From Malurus cyaneus samueli (Eukaryota; Chordata; Aves; Passeriformes; Maluridae), in NCBI GenBank assembly GCA_009741485.1, contig CM019214.1, positions 52,407,310 to 52,471,309 of the forward strand: a stretch of 64,000 nt of DNA. The letters are read 5' to 3'. The first letter of the stretch is position 1; each line of letters opens with the position of its first letter. Below the pieces are notes generated by a model. The model was not told the origin of the DNA, did not search any database, and saw only the letters and a list, made by a program, of their open reading frames with translations. The translations under genes and the position numbers were made by a program. Shown in pieces: positions 16,281 to 31,800 of this stretch.

Positions 16281-19200
16281 CACATTAGCTAAGGGTATCA
16301 GTGTTTCCAAGAAACCAAACCAAGTACATGCACATTTTAAATATCTTCTATTTTCAAAACTCCATTATGAAACTCAGCTCAGTCCGAATAAGAACTTACT
16401 TCCACTCTAGGCAACATAAATAAAGCAATATTTTTGCTATAAAGACAGAAAACAATGAAATAATATCTAGCAATGTTGTATATTGACTAAATATACTAAA
16501 TTATATGAGAATTAACTGGCTTGTTTATCCACTCAATTAGCTTTAAGTTTTGTATAGGCCTCCAGGCAAAAGTCAAAAATACTTTTTGAAGCTTGAGCTA
16601 AAAACAAATTATATTGCATACATACAGACATCTCAATATGAGTTTTAATTACATAGCCTGAACAAAACCCTCCTTCGAACCAGCACTGGAGGAACATCTA
16701 CGATACTGTCAATCCAGAGTATTGCAAATACTTTCCTGCCAACACACTTTTTTTTAGAATGCACCTCCCCGGTGCATTCGGCTTATGTGTGGTTGCACAG
16801 CAGCCACACTTAAGAGAAAAATCTCTCTCACAGGAGTAACATACAGAGACCTATAAAGAAAACAGATGCATTTAGCTGATCACAGGAGAAAATCAGGAGT
16901 ACTTGAAGTACTAAACCCTCTCTTTATCGTAGATAAGAAAGCCTAAGCCAGCTAAGAGGTGTCACATCAGTGAAGTGCAACTACTATCTCCCTCCAAAAG
17001 ACAGGTATTTGACCTTCACTTTTGGTCCCTCTAAAAAAGCAAGTCAGAGTTTGGAAACTACTCCTGCTATCTGGGAATAGTGTCTAATATGCCTGAAAAG
17101 ACTGGCAGATTAAAACATGAAGATAGTCCCCACTACTCACTGATGAGTTCTGTTATTGGGACACAGGCTCAAGAAGCAGGAAACATGGGCTCCCACTACT
17201 CAGCAGCCCATGGAGATGTACAAGTCACTCGAAAACCCAGAGTTCCAGTAAGAACTTGAAGGTGTAAGACAGCTGCTAGATACTTACCAGCAACCAACAC
17301 TGTGCTGCCCCTATCCAGGAGCAGACCTTCAGGGAGCTCAAAGAAGTAGAATCTGCATTTCAAGTACCTCAGCAGCTCCTGAACATGTGGACCTTGGAAG
17401 TATGTGAAATCCTTAGGTTATGGGATGAGGCATTCAGCTTCTGCTCTCAGAACACTGTAGCATCTTCCATAGTTTATCAAAACACAGTGCTTCAAAGCTT
17501 CCTTTTGCAATTATTAAGCCCTAAAAATGTACTTTTAAAAAAATTATGGGTTTATCAGTCACAAGATTATAAAATCTGGGCTTAAGACAGCAATGTTTTC
17601 AGTTCTAATAACTGTGAGTAAGAGTATTGAGTTGTACCTGTAAATCTGGACGTTAGTTTGGGGCATGTCCATTTTCCCATCCTGTTGAATGTTATACAGC
17701 AAACTTCCTGACTTTTCAAGCAGCACACTCCTAGTTCCAGTCTGCCACAGCCATCAGCTTTGGTCATTCCATCAGCTTTGATTTCCTAACCATAGCTGTA
17801 GCTCAGTCAGCCGTCCACTAGCGGCAGAAACTTGGCCATCAGGCACAGTCATACCTCATATGCTTAATGCACATTTGCAGTCACACTGAAACTGTCATTG
17901 CCCAAAACTCCTGTCCTGTCACACAGAGCTCACAAAATGCTTGAGGCTTGTTTGTCATTTCTGTCCATTGATTTCTCCATCACAAGAGGCACAGCATCCC
18001 CTCTTCCCCAACTGCAGCGAAAACACAGAGAAACTTCTCACATACAGACTGCACAAGGAGACTCCTTTCAAGAGTCAGAAGAATTGGGAGGAAGGTGTTT
18101 TAAGATTTGGTTTTATATCTCACTATTGTACTCTGATTTGATTCATAATAAAATAATTTTTTCTCCAAGTTGAGTCTGGTTTGCCCATGATGCTACCTGG
18201 TGACTGATCTCTCCCTGTCCTCATCTTGACCCCCAATCTTTTCATTATATTCTCTCTCCCCTGTGCATCTGAGGATGGGAATGACAGCACAGTTTGGGTG
18301 GGTACCTGGTGTCTAGCCAGGGGAAAATCATCACATGGACACACAGTGATAAATTAGGAGGAGCTGAGAAAATGATTAAAGATTGTTCACCTTCCTCTAA
18401 GCCTAAGAAAACTGAAAAGCAACTTTAAGAGTATGAGAGAACTTCAATTTTAAAAATATAAGAAAACTGGGAGTACATGAAAAGCTTGTTTCCCAATTCA
18501 TTCACACAAAGCATCTCATTTTTTGAAAAGTCGTATTAAAAAAAATTTTACCATAGAATGAGAAAAAGTTCAGTTGTTAACTGCTTGATATACAGAGCTA
18601 CAACATATACCTCAAGAACTGTCCCAGAAAAAAAAGCACAGACTTCTTTTAGAAGTACAATCAGAAAGCCTGTCTAAATTGCAGCAGTTTCTAGAACTTT
18701 CAGCTGGCACAGCGAGTAATGCAATCATCAGTGGTCTCTGGCATACTGCAATTGGTGACAAAAATGTAAATCTAAGATTCAGGAACAGTCCAGCTGCAGC
18801 ATGCTGAAGAGCATGGAAACTCCAACCACCATTATCTGACCCAATTTTGTCACAAAAAAATATTTTATAACATTAAAGAATTCGAAAGACTAGAAAGGAA
18901 ATGGAATTGAGAGGTATAGGCTACTTCCTACAAACCCCCAAAAAGGATACATACCTTTTAGCTATGTACTTTGGAGCGTTGGGTTATGAGCTTTTTCTTT
19001 GGTTTTTTGCATTTTTTTAAACTTGGCTCTTTTTTTAAGGCAAACCTTCCACTGTACAGCCATGTAAACAGACAAACAACTGTGAAAAATGCAACTGTCT
19101 CAGCATTCATTTCCCTCCTGTGTGCACAACTGTCTCTGCATGCACACATTCAAAAGCAATTTTTCTGATTAGAACTTGGCCAAATACTGCACTGAAATAT

Positions 19201-22200
19201 TAAGCCCTAGGCATGACCTAAGGCCCAAATCTCTGCTCCCTCTGCAGCTCCCAGTTTTCATATAAACTGTCAGGTCTGATACCCTTTCATCCTATTTGGT
19301 GGATTGACCAAAACCCATACATGAGTAACTCACATTTCAGCTAGTTTGAAATAAGACAGACTTTTCTGAGCAGAAGACTCATTGTCATGTGTTACCACAT
19401 AGGGTAACCTGGAACAAATTATATAGCCCCATATTCTTCTACCAAACTATTAGTATTTCATTCATTAAGAAGAATGTTTACCCCAGATAATTTTAGAAGC
19501 CTTCAAATAAGGCATTAAGAACCTTCAAAACCACAGGGTTCTTACGAAAGGGCACTGCAAATTAAACTGTAAAATTAACATGGGAAGACTACACAAACTC
19601 AAAAAAAAAAAAAAATCCACCAAAAGTTAATAAACCACATCTAATTCAGAGTTCACATCTGGTTCAGTCACTGAACTGGGTATAAAGCTGGGATAGTGTC
19701 AGAGCAGGCATATTCTCTCCTCCAGTATCCATTTATGGTGCTTTAGATGTGGATCCTGTGCTCCAGACAATGAGGATGCTCCTATATATAGACATTGATG
19801 GCTGACCTAGTCACCTCAAGACACAATTAATTTCCAAGAGGAAGGACAGGGCATAATTCACCTCACCTCTGCTTACAAAGGATATAGCTGTACCCCTTTG
19901 TCTGCTCTGCCTACAATGGCAGCCCAGTGTGACTGGCTTCAATACAAATCTCTGCATATATTCAAATGAAACTCACTTTGACAGCATTCATTACAGAGAA
20001 CAATAAACAGAGCTTAAAATCAGAGTCCAAAGGCTGCATTCAGTTTTCACTTTTTCCAAGCAACTGAAAAAGACAACTCTTGCAGCACTAGAGCACAGAA
20101 AGGCTTGCATCCATCCTACTGAAACAGCTTCTATGTGTTCAATTAAAGTCACTGAACACTTTCTCAGCAACAGTTACAGTCGAAAGGAGACCTTTATGTT
20201 AAATAACTTTTTTAAACATGGAAGAATTTCTCAAACCCCTTTACCAGGATGATGAGGCCCAGTTGTATGACCACACCTAAGGGAGAGATGGTGAAGAGCA
20301 GCAGGAAGGTGGGGCTGCTGAAGTAACATTGTCTCCAAAAGAAACATGTCAATGAACAGCCTCCATGATGGAATGGTAGGCAAAATTAACTCAATGTCTG
20401 ACACCAGACATTTACTCACACACACAGTGCAGAGTAAAACAACAGCATCTTCACCGCATTTTAACAATTCACAACGAAAAAGGGAACAAAATCGTAACCA
20501 TCTCACGATATCACTCACTGGCTAAAGATCTACCACCTGGATGGGCTCACAAAGCACCACAGGCCACTGAAACATCTTCCTCCAACTCTTGCTGTGCCAG
20601 CTGGATACAATCTTCTGCCTCCACTGGTTCTGGCTATAAATTACCAGGTCCCTGGTTGGGTACACCCAGCAAGTACTGGCTGAAATCGGCAAGAAAGTTA
20701 CCATCCAATAATCTCAGCTAGTAGATCTCAGGGACAGCAATTCCTGCAGGCACAAATGAAGAGCTCCGAAGAAGCCCTGAGGATGTTAGCACATCACCCA
20801 CCCAGAGAAAGGCAGGACTGTCGCAATGTACAAATGTCTCTTACACAATCAAAATACCTTCACAAGCAGCCGGCTGCACCCAGTGTGGTGGCGATATCTA
20901 ATCTGTTGAAATAACCTTGCCAAAAGCTCCACAGCACACTAATTTAGGAGTTGTGGCTTTAGTCCTCTATTGTGGAAAGTGTGTCTTCACAAAGACATTG
21001 CTATTGCAGTCTATGGCACTAAGATTTAAGCAGAGCTGTGTCAGAAGCCATAACATACATACCACTTTAACACTGTTGGATCATTGGGATCATTGTGAAT
21101 CATATTTTACTCACTGCCTGTTAATCCAAAGGGGAATAATTTTCGCTGGCACAATTTTTGAAAGGGTTTGTATTTTCCTTAATAAAACACAAGTCTATCA
21201 TTGATTGCATACATGCACACATTACCATAACATCATCATAAGCAAAATCCAAAAGCTCCTACTTATTGCATAAACATTGTGAAATTCATCCCAACCTGGT
21301 TTCCCCTCCTGAATTTGTTACCATCGATAACTGACTGCTTTTAATTTCAATGACAGTACAATACAGCAAAATCTGACAGAGTACTGTGGGAAGAGTATTT
21401 TGCAATCACTCAGAACTGGTTTAATTGTTCTGTTTGCCACAATACTCCACAAATAATAAAAACATGTATGTTTTGAACAGAAAATGGTCTTTTTGTCTTT
21501 CTCTTTAAATGCTGGTTCTCAGGACTGTAGCATCTCTCAGGTCTGAGAGACAGTGTGTCTGGGCCTCAGGACATCCCTTCACTGCCTACTTGCTTACAGA
21601 GACATAGCAATCCTTTATCTGCCATTTAGCTCATACCTTCTAAATCCAGTGGAGATTTGCTTTACAGACCAGTATGACATCCTCTTTCTAGGTCAGAAAC
21701 AGTCAAGGGAATTTCTGCAGATATGCAGCAGCAAGAGGTATGCTGCTACAGATATCACCTGTACAGCTGCCATAATTTAAAACTTGCACCATCTTCAGCA
21801 GAGATGCTTGCCCAGAATGCAGCTCTCACAAAGTAAAATACTGGTAACCAGTAGTCTGATAGCCACTCTGCCTGACTGATTACCACCACAGTTCTGTGGA
21901 TCATAGCACTACCCAAACTTATGAGGATGTATAAACCTGTTTTCTCTGGCTCAAAACTTGCCATACTGGCATCTTGCAGAGAGGTGCCTTTAACTGTAAC
22001 TGGATCAATGACATATCCTCAGAGAGGAAGAAAGAAGCACAATCTTGGCAACCTCACCAGAAATCAGGCTGTTTGTAGGGTTTGTCACTTGTCACTGATT
22101 TTCAGGTCTAGTGTAAAGAAAGAAAGTTTGAAGTCTAAAGTCCAGCCCTAATCAAGACATTAAAAAAAAAAGACACAAATTCCTTTCACTTTGAGATGGA

Positions 22201-25200
22201 GAATAGTTAGCAAAGCTTTTATTTTGGAAGACTGCAAAACACTTAACAAAAAGGAACAAGAGAGCTGCAGCTCTACAACCCTTCCTGGGCATATCCCTGG
22301 GGCATGCTGAGGCCTCTAAATCACAACTCTCAATAGCCAGGCTTCTGGATCAATGGGGAGAGAAACCTAATATCATATATAAAATTAATAATGTATGTTG
22401 GAGTGGAAGCATTTGCTTGTAATACAGGCCCATGATCATAAGTCTATGCACTTAAGTAAGCACTTCATCATCCCAAAATGTATCTAGTGGTAAAGCCAAC
22501 TCAAGAGATATTTGGCCTGCTGCTTCTTTGGACAAGTTAATGTATTATTCAGAGGCAGGTTTTCAAGCTACCAATCCATACTGGTTATGTGACTTGTGTT
22601 AGAGGTCCTCCTCTTCCCCAGCCAAACAGCTCTGTGCCTCAGGGCTATCCTTTTATGAGGAGTTTGCCTCATCACTCAAGGGAAGGAGGGGCAGTTTCAT
22701 GTCCCCTGTTAAGAGGGGCTTCATCCACCCTGGTACACATCATGTTGGCTGTAGTGACAATTTTATTCAGTTGCAGCAAAAGCTGGTGAATTCATTTTCT
22801 GATAGGTCTCTGAGATTACTCATTGAACCAGTGCTTATGACAATACAGGTTTTCTTCGGCATCTGCCTTGTAGCTAAAAGATACTTTTTTCCCCTAACTA
22901 CTCCAGACACCCACTCAATTCTTTGTATTCCTTATTATTAAAACTAAGTAAGACTGTTGGTGAAGGGATATTTTGCCAATTCAGGAAAACAACATCTGTA
23001 AATTACACCTCTGAGCAAAGGTGCTCTTTTAAACATTCTGCAAGATTGCAGTGAACTAGATAGGCTGTATCAACACAAGGAAAACTTTCCAGAACAAATA
23101 TATGTACATACTAGTGTCTCTGGCCACAGCAGGTCATGGATTTACATCTTTTCACATTCCTGATGAATAAACCTATGCTGCACTGACATCTTCAGCACAG
23201 ATCTGACCTTCCCAACACTTGTACAAATGGCAAGAATACCACATATAGCTCTGTTATGTGAGTCAGAAGAACCCTGTGGTGTCTAGGGAAGTTTTGCTAA
23301 GTCCCCCTCAAGCAAAGTCTCTGAATATAGAGCATCAAACACCAGAGTTTGAAATAGTTTGTACTGATCACTGCTAGCCAAATCTAGAGAACAAAATTAT
23401 TGTATTTTCAGTCATGTGGGAAGCAATATATACAGAATCTTACCTTATCACATTTTTAACCTCAAATATAAAGCAGAAGACTCCTCTCAAAGTTATTTGA
23501 CCCTCATCCTCAAAAGCATACAATTAGTAGGCAAAATACCTTAAGGAATATAAAGACAATACACCAGATAAACCCCAGATAAATTAAAGACTTCCAGTGA
23601 CTTCAGTAAGCTTTGGATCAACATGATCTTCTTCTTATTCCATTTCTACCTTTTAAAGTTTTCTACTACTTCTCTCTAGTACATTAGATATAATTACAAA
23701 AGATTTTTAAAACGCTTTTTGTTTAGTTACCTTCCTTTGTACCATAAAACTGGAGATAGTTGATTCTTGGTTTAAGTTAGCTCTGAAGTAGTAGAAAGCC
23801 TGTTTTCAACAGAATTAATTCCAGTATAACACAGAGTAAGTAAAAGCTGGAAAAAACTTTGCTTGAGGATTAAAAATTCTTACAGGAGATACGGTTTGGA
23901 AGCCAATATGAATTTCAGCCACAGAGGAGGAGAAAGGTGGAAGAAAAACATCTGGCAAAACAGAGCATATCCTCCACCTTTAATAAACTATAATCTGTAC
24001 TCAGCTCAACTAGTGTACTACATTCAAATGTGACCTCCAGTCCTACCTAACCAATTATGCTCCCCTCTGTCACTGAAGGAAGACAGATGTCATGCTCTGG
24101 AGATGTTGACTATTTTTCAACTAGTCACTGATCTCAAGCCTGAAGTTGAAGATGGCCTAAATAAAGTAGTATGAACCTCACCCTGAAAGCACTTATCGCG
24201 TGTTTAACACACCAAGAGACAGACAGAGCAACCAGCAATTCAAAAGCCTGTGTATATGCGCCTCTTGTGCTCTGTATACAAGTGCACCCTTCAAGATTAC
24301 AAAGAACTTAAGAAGCTTTTATCTTGTCAGCAAGTTACTTTCTGCATAGGAAAAAAAATCCATAGGTCTTACGTACTTTCTGAACTTCAGCCTGAGAAAA
24401 AGCCTTGTTTTCAAAACCAGTTAATCTAACCAGGCTTTTTTTGGTGCAGCAATAAATCGCCCCACTCTCTCAAAACTGTGTACTAGACATCCCCACTTCA
24501 ATCAACCAACAGAAGATTTAAAACCCCACTGACAGCAATGCATCCACTCTTCTAGAAATGTTTTCAGTTCCTAGAAGGTAACAGCTGCTTTGTAATCTTG
24601 ATTCTTTGTATTGGTAGGTGCTGGTCATTGCAACCACAGCAAGCCCAGAGAACTCTACTGGACAAACTCCCTTTCTGCAGCTTTGGCCCTGCGAGTTGAA
24701 TAAATGATGGCAGAAGACAATAGTAGCAGTACCATTGCAGAAAAACAAATTAAGATCAAATTACAGCTATACAATAATCAGGACAAACATTCTATCACAG
24801 TATAAACAACTTTATTTAAAAGAAAATGTTGAATATATTTCAAGAAGGGCTCAGCTGCCATTGACAAAATGAATGAAGATGAAGGGTGCTTTTGCCCTTT
24901 CGTTCTGTAAGGCCACACTTAGCGGGTTCCTCTAGGATGAGGAACAAGGCTTCTCTGCATGATTTAAAGAACAGGTATTCGTTCAACACCCCTTGCAGAT
25001 CAGAGCTCAGCTACTATACAAGATACTCTCGTGATGAAGATATCCTACTCATTGAGTCTATACACTGCACTGGAGGTAAACCAAGGAAAATACTATTATT
25101 TACTGGTTAGTGGACTCTTCAGAGAAAGTAGCTCCAGTTAATAAAAGAGAACTTCATCTCCCAATGCCACACAGGATATGCGACAACTTCTCCTAAGTGG

Positions 25201-25439
25201 ACATGTGCCATACTCCTACTCAGTATGAATAGCAACAATTTGAATCAAAGGTGTATTTTTGCTCTGAACAGGTGAATGAAGGAAAAATATAGTTGAAAAT
25301 ACATAATTACATTTCCTAAACTTAAATTTTCTGATAGTATACATAATTGTTTTTCTTTGTTGCATTACAACCAGCAAAACAGAGAAGCACAAAGGATGAG
25401 TGACCCATTCTGTTAAAAACAGACTCACAGAAGGAGTAT

Positions 25440-25465
25440 GATAATAATAATAATTATTATTATTG
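25440..25465. repeat. TAA/TTA microsatellite forming a palindrome
   Basis: A run of (ATA/TAA) switches to (TTA/TAT), so the tract is self-complementary and could extrude a hairpin. Intronic simple repeat. Confidence 0.8.
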
Positions 25466-28400
25466 TTAGTATAATCCTAACAGTATAGGATTTTCATTAT
25501 ATACCGGGTAGAATTCAAATATATGTGTTTATTGAGATACAACTCTCTTGATCATTTATGATACCACAGAAAAGATAAAATTAGTCCAACATTAACCCAA
25601 AATTGCACTTTTCCTAACATTACTGTTCAGTCCTGAAATTCCCCTGCATCCAAGAAATAACCGTAAGTACATTATGGCTCCCCCTACAACTGTATCTACT
25701 TGCCACCTGTATTCACAGGTTAAATTCCTGGCAGAAGGGTTCTGCCAGAGAGCTCTGTTTCCACTTTCTGACTCCCAATACCCTGTTCCAAGATGCCACA
25801 CTCCCTCTTCTTTGTTCAAGTATATTTGCTGCCTATTTTGAGCCAGACTGAAAAAGCTACAACTTGTCTCAAATTGAGATCAAAAGCAGCCCTTACCCTC
25901 CAGGAACCCCGTGGCTTTTGGATAAATATAGCAGGTGTCACAGTTACTATCATGAAGAACTATGATCATTAAAGCTTATGATTCAGTAAAATTCTAACAG
26001 AGGTTTAACTGAAAGCCAAATATAATAACATATTCAGAGTACGTATTCTCACATAGAATTAAGATTCAACACCAACCTTGAGTCAAATTAAGAAGCACTA
26101 ACCAAAAGAATACTTCTAGGAAAATGGGTAAAGTGACACATAGATGTCTGATATAGATATCATTACTATTATCTTTACTGTCATGGGGGTCAGGACTTCT
26201 GCAACAGTTTTTCAGCTAAGCAGACCAGACTCTTTAGATTCCCTCGAAAAAGACCAATGTCTCCTGACACTGACTGAGAGCACATTCCTCCATTTCAGCT
26301 TCCCTGAGATGATTTCAGGTATCTCAAGGGAGACTCCTTAAGTAAACACTGCCTTGCTAGTACCTTCCAGACTGCACTGCAGTCTGCACCAAGAATTGTA
26401 CCTGCATGTCACAGAGGCATTCTTTGCTCCTCACTAAAAAGCAGCACAGGTATAAGCCGGCAGAGGAGGAGAGAGGAGTATAGTATCATCATCCAATAGC
26501 ACAGTACAACAGGGAAGGCATGAGAATGGCACACAGAGAAGAGTCAAAAGCATATAAAATGCAGAAGCACCATCAGTACAACTACTATATTGCAGCAACA
26601 TCCTTCTGACACTGTCTTACTGTTCAGGATGAAAGGTACTCTGCAGCATCTTTTAAGCTTAAGGCTTCCATCACCAGAATGGAAGCATTACCGTGTCATG
26701 CCCACAGTAAGCTGAAATAGGTTTGGACAATATAGTTTGAGATGTTTCCTCAAGTTTCTCTAAAAAGAAAGCTTTTATTTCTTCCAAATAATTATTCCAG
26801 ATTTATCAGCACCCATACAGACCAAAAATAAAACCTATTTTGGACCATGTCCAACACAACAGGAACATATGTGCCTACTTACAAATTGAGATTTGAGGGT
26901 TTTTTTATTTGTAAAGATCCATTTCTGACTATAGAGAAGTTCTTTCAAACCTAAGAACCACCATGAGGCAGTCTGAACACTGGCTATACAACTGTAACAC
27001 AGGAAGCAGGAATGACAGAAAAGAAAACTGATGACAGTATGGAGGAAAGGCTGAAGCCAAGATTCTCTTGGTCATCCACCCTGCCCTGTTTCATGCTGGC
27101 CTACAATCACCCTGTATCCTGCCTTTACTATGCACTAGAAAGGAAGAACAAAGAACTGGAGGAAGGTCTGCTAGCCCTTGACAAAGCTGCTTGAGGGCCA
27201 TGGCAGACTTTTAGGAAGAAAGGACATTAGGAGGTCAGGATGCTGAGCCAAGTCCTCAGTATTTGCAGGCAACAACATAGCAGCTGAGTCATCTGTTATC
27301 ACCCACGCACTACAGGCCACAAAATCCTGATTTGGACTAACAATGGACTTCAAACACATCATAAAGAAAAAATTACCTAATGAAAAATATCACAGATATA
27401 TCAAGTGCCAACTAACTCTAAAAAACCACAAAATAATAATGAAAAAAATACAGTACCAGTCAGATGCAAATTCTAAAGAACTTATATTCAATACTACTCT
27501 TTTATTAAGTGTGCACAGGGGTAGAATCTTGAGCCCAATGAAATTGGAACTACATTATATGAGCTGCCCCTAAAGACTAAAACAAGTTAGAGCCCCTAGC
27601 CCTAAGGGTTTGCTCTAACTTCTGACAAATCTTTACATGATTTTTAAGTGATTTTAAATGAAGGGGCAAGCAGCTAATACTACTTTGAAGCCAACTTGCA
27701 CTGGCACACTTTGACCACAAGTGATCTTGCACTTGCTTTCTTGTGTGCTGGTAACTTTTCTATGACATGACAACATCAACGTAAAGTGCGTATTGAATTT
27801 TCTCATATGTAGAAAGCAATTCCAAATTGGAAAGACAAAACAATACATACATACACACAAAAGGGCTTACTTGTACAAAGCCTCATTTAAACACCTACAG
27901 TCTGGAGCAGAACCCATCCTTCAGCATAAAACAAGTGCATGATTCAGTCATCTAAAACCAAAGAAGCTGACTTTCCCAAAGCAAGAGAACTTGTTTGTTC
28001 CAAGTCAGACTGCAAGTGCCATGAACCCTCTCTGCATTAGAGGAGCATACAGGATTGACTAAGTTCAGCAAACAGCCATCCACTTTCAAGCAAAAAGTTC
28101 TCTCAAAACAGTGTAATCATACAAATTTTTCGGGAGTTACAAAGTCAGGTCAGTCTGACCTCAGCCAGTTGTAGAGACTTGGTTAACAGGTACTTTATAT
28201 CGAAGAAGTGGTAATGATGGTCCAAATTCACCAGTGAACGTGATCCAGTACCTCTTTGGTCTTAATAAAACAACAGAATAGCTTTAAAGATACATAAAAT
28301 AAATAAAACAAACAAATGCCTATGCTATTTTAAAAATATCATCCCATATTACCTTTCCATAACCTCTCATAGCCAAATACTCTAACCATAGCATAAAACA

Positions 28401-28839
28401 TTCAAGAATTTGTTGCAGTATACTTTGTGATTTAATTTCTTTAAAATCAGCAAAAGTGTAATCTTTAAATTGCTGCAAATGTTTTTGCAAAACAAGAACA
28501 ACCTAGGTTGTAACTATTTTTTTCCCCCTCAGGCACACTTGTACTACTGTTTTCCCCTCAGACTTTTTAAGTGTGAAGCTTTTAATGAAGTATTCCATTA
28601 CTGTGTTTGATAAAACCTCATTCAAAAGACTTTTAGAATGGCTTAGTGACCTCACAAAAAGTGGATATTCCCTAAGAATACACTTTCTGTAATTAAAAAT
28701 TTTACAAGAATATCCCATTCGAGAAGTAAAATTAAGACAACGGTATTTTAAAGGAAGTTCATGAAAGAAAAAATTTAAAACTCAGGAATTTTATTTTTAT
28801 AAACTATGCCTCTATCAGCTGTACTAACTCATGTTTTGC

Positions 28840-28858
28840 AAAAAAAAAAAAAAAAAAA
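28840..28858. repeat. Poly(A) run
   Basis: About 19 consecutive A in the SLAIN1 intron. No target-site duplication or retrocopy was recognised beside it. Confidence 0.8.
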
Positions 28859-31800
28859 ATCAATCAATTCTGTGAATGTCTATGCCCTACAAATATTCGC
28901 ATTACATCTTGCAGGCTACATTTCATTAGAAGGTAGTGAAAGAACTTTGACTGTTACATAAACTCTTAGGTAAAAGTAAACTATTGGCGCAAATGGATTA
29001 TTTCCATGAAATATGAACAAATATGCTGAATGTGGAACACTTGGGAAAGATATAATAAACTCCTTTCTAATAAATTAGAATGCAAGGCCAGTTGCCAAGA
29101 AGAACGACTGTATGGCACATTTACAGGACTGTAGACTGTATCTCAGAATTCACCAATCAAGACATACTTAAGGATCATGACAAAAAACAGTGTGAACAAA
29201 AGCCTCCTAAAAGATGCAATATTATGAAGAAAATAACCAAAGTGCTCCTTGATATTGAAAACATAGAAATAAACCTTTTAGTAAATTAAAAGTGCTACCC
29301 CTATGTATCACATTTGTCTGCATTCTGAAATGTTATTTCCAGCTCGCTTCTGCAGACATCCAAAAAAAAAAAGTGAAAGAAAGTCAACATGAAAGACAAA
29401 AGCTGTAACAATAATTTGGGAGGAACTAGCAAACAGCTAGCAAGATACATAAGATTATCAGAAGTAAAAATGAAATGACAGCTCCCAGAACACTCCGTTT
29501 TGAAAAGATCCTCATTTCAATAGAAAAAATAACTTTAGAGGATAAGCTTTCAACTGCCCTCAAGTCAATTATTAAAAACTAGGCTTCTTCTTAATTTCTA
29601 TCTAGGAAAGTAGTTGCATACTTCTGAAACCATCCCAGTGATTAGTAGTCTGCTGGGTAAGACTAAATATGCCTGCACTTTTAGCATAAAGGAGTGTTGG
29701 CATTACTTCTACTGCTTTTAGACACACTGCATTATGGGCTTTGAACTTATATCGTGAGTGTAAGTTATTTTAAGAAAGAATAAGCCTACTGAAATCCTCA
29801 CATAAAATTTAACTGTGTTTCTAGCTGTTTAACCATTCACGATGAGATGATAATCCCAGCTCAGTAGTCAGCATGGATTAAAAAAACCACACTCTAAAAT
29901 GGGATGTGTGTCTTCTCAACTGAGGAAAGATCTCAGACCACCTCTCTCCTTTACAGACACTTCAGAATTCAGCTTCCTCTTGCAAGTATAATGACAAGCA
30001 GAAAAACTAATAAGCAAATAATTGTGAGCTACACAACAATCAATATGAAACGAAATTCTTAAATAGTACGTATAATGTAATTTAATGAAAAACAGAAAAC
30101 GTATCAAAGAGCTCTAGTAAAAAGGCAAGAGATATCTCCAAAGTTAATCAAAAGTGAAGTGTCTGATATTCTATGCATTTGAAATCCAAAAGGATTTCAA
30201 ACCAAACATTTCTATCTTCAAGTGTACTTGCAGAGTCACAATGTTACAGTGGAGGAGAGAAATATTCTGTTTGAAATGCAAGTAGAATACCAAACCAGAG
30301 TTTTTCCAAACTGAAATACACAAATCCTCAGCAGCTGTGCTAGAAAATCCAGTGATATCAGCATTTGCAAAATGTCTAAGAAGTCCTTGGAATTATGCAG
30401 CTGTTACAAAAAGTTACTTCAAATGAATGAAACCTATCAGGAATTAACTGCTATGCATGTATAGATACACTCCAAGAACTAAGCTTGTAATGCATCAGAA
30501 GATGGCTGTGCAGCCTGACCTCTGACACATTCCTCAAAAGGTGCTAAGATGCTGATAAGAGCTATGGCTGCTCATGGTTTTTTAAATCAGAAACATACAC
30601 ATAAAGAAACCAAACCGCTCATGCCACTTTTTTCATTCCTTCTAGAGCGTTAGGTATTTTGTTTATGGTGGAAACAACATCTGCAGGCTTCTGCACATTA
30701 CTATTTCCTGCCTCAAAAGCATTTTACACAGAACTAACCTGCATTATATATGAGCAAGAAAGCCATATGAAATTTTATTAATCCAGTTCTGAGTATCACA
30801 ACACACATCTCTGATCCACCAATGGACAGCAAATAAAATTAAAACAAATAAATCTATTTTAGAAAGAAAAAAAAGAAGAAAAATCCACCTTGCTTCAGTA
30901 CTGGATCCAGCTCAAGCATACAAGATAAAAAAACTTGTCTACTTACAGTACTGTCTGTTTGCTTCTAATGTTAACAGACCACAGCTTGAAAGTTCCCTAT
31001 GACAGCAGTTTTTAACAGTTGATGAAGCATATTCTGTATCTTAAAGACTCCAAGCTGAATTATTTCACTATGAACCCACAGAAAATGGAAGGGAATTACG
31101 ACAAGGGGACAGACCACTGCTTCTCTCGGCATAAGCCATGAGTTACAAATCCAGGTAAAACTTTCTGCCTGGGGCCCTACCAGCTGTAACCTACCAGATT
31201 TTGGGTTTCTTTAACCCAAAGGTAAAAGGCACACAGTACAATCAAAATAAATAATTTGGTTTGGTCTCCTCCCAGTTTCTCTTTTCGGTATGTTACATTG
31301 TTTGGACATCAACCTTAAGTGACATTTACAATTAGTATCCAGAACAATAGCAAATAAAATTCCACTAATGAGAATTTTAGTTTTGTGGAATCATAAGCAA
31401 TGAAAAGAAACTGCAGTGGATCTGTTATAATCCATAGATGACATAAGAGCACCCATCCCAAAGCACAATAATAATTTAAGAAACGAAACAGTTTTATTCT
31501 TCAAACTATAAACTACTGCAGACAACTGCAAAACCTACAGAATTCCTACTCCTTTTAAACATCTGAAATGGTATTTCTGAATAAGAACTCATCTAAGCCA
31601 AACTCTGAATCCAGTCAATATTTCATACTCTCCAAGAAAGACAAGCTTCCTTGATGAAGAAGGATGAGATACACTTTGAAACCCTGCATAAAAGCTGAGC
31701 TTCTACAGACTGACTCCTTGCTAAGCCTCTTAAGTCCTCAGTTTATCCAACCGCCTGCTTCAGAGCCTTTTGCAGAGGTGAAGTTATGCAGGGTATCCTC

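Noticed and set aside
28180..28270. Possible extra SLAIN1 exon on the minus strand in intron 2
   Set aside because: A short open stretch is present, but it has no SLAIN similarity, no good acceptor/donor pair of matching phase, and the exons at 35.5 and 12.1 kb already join in frame without it.
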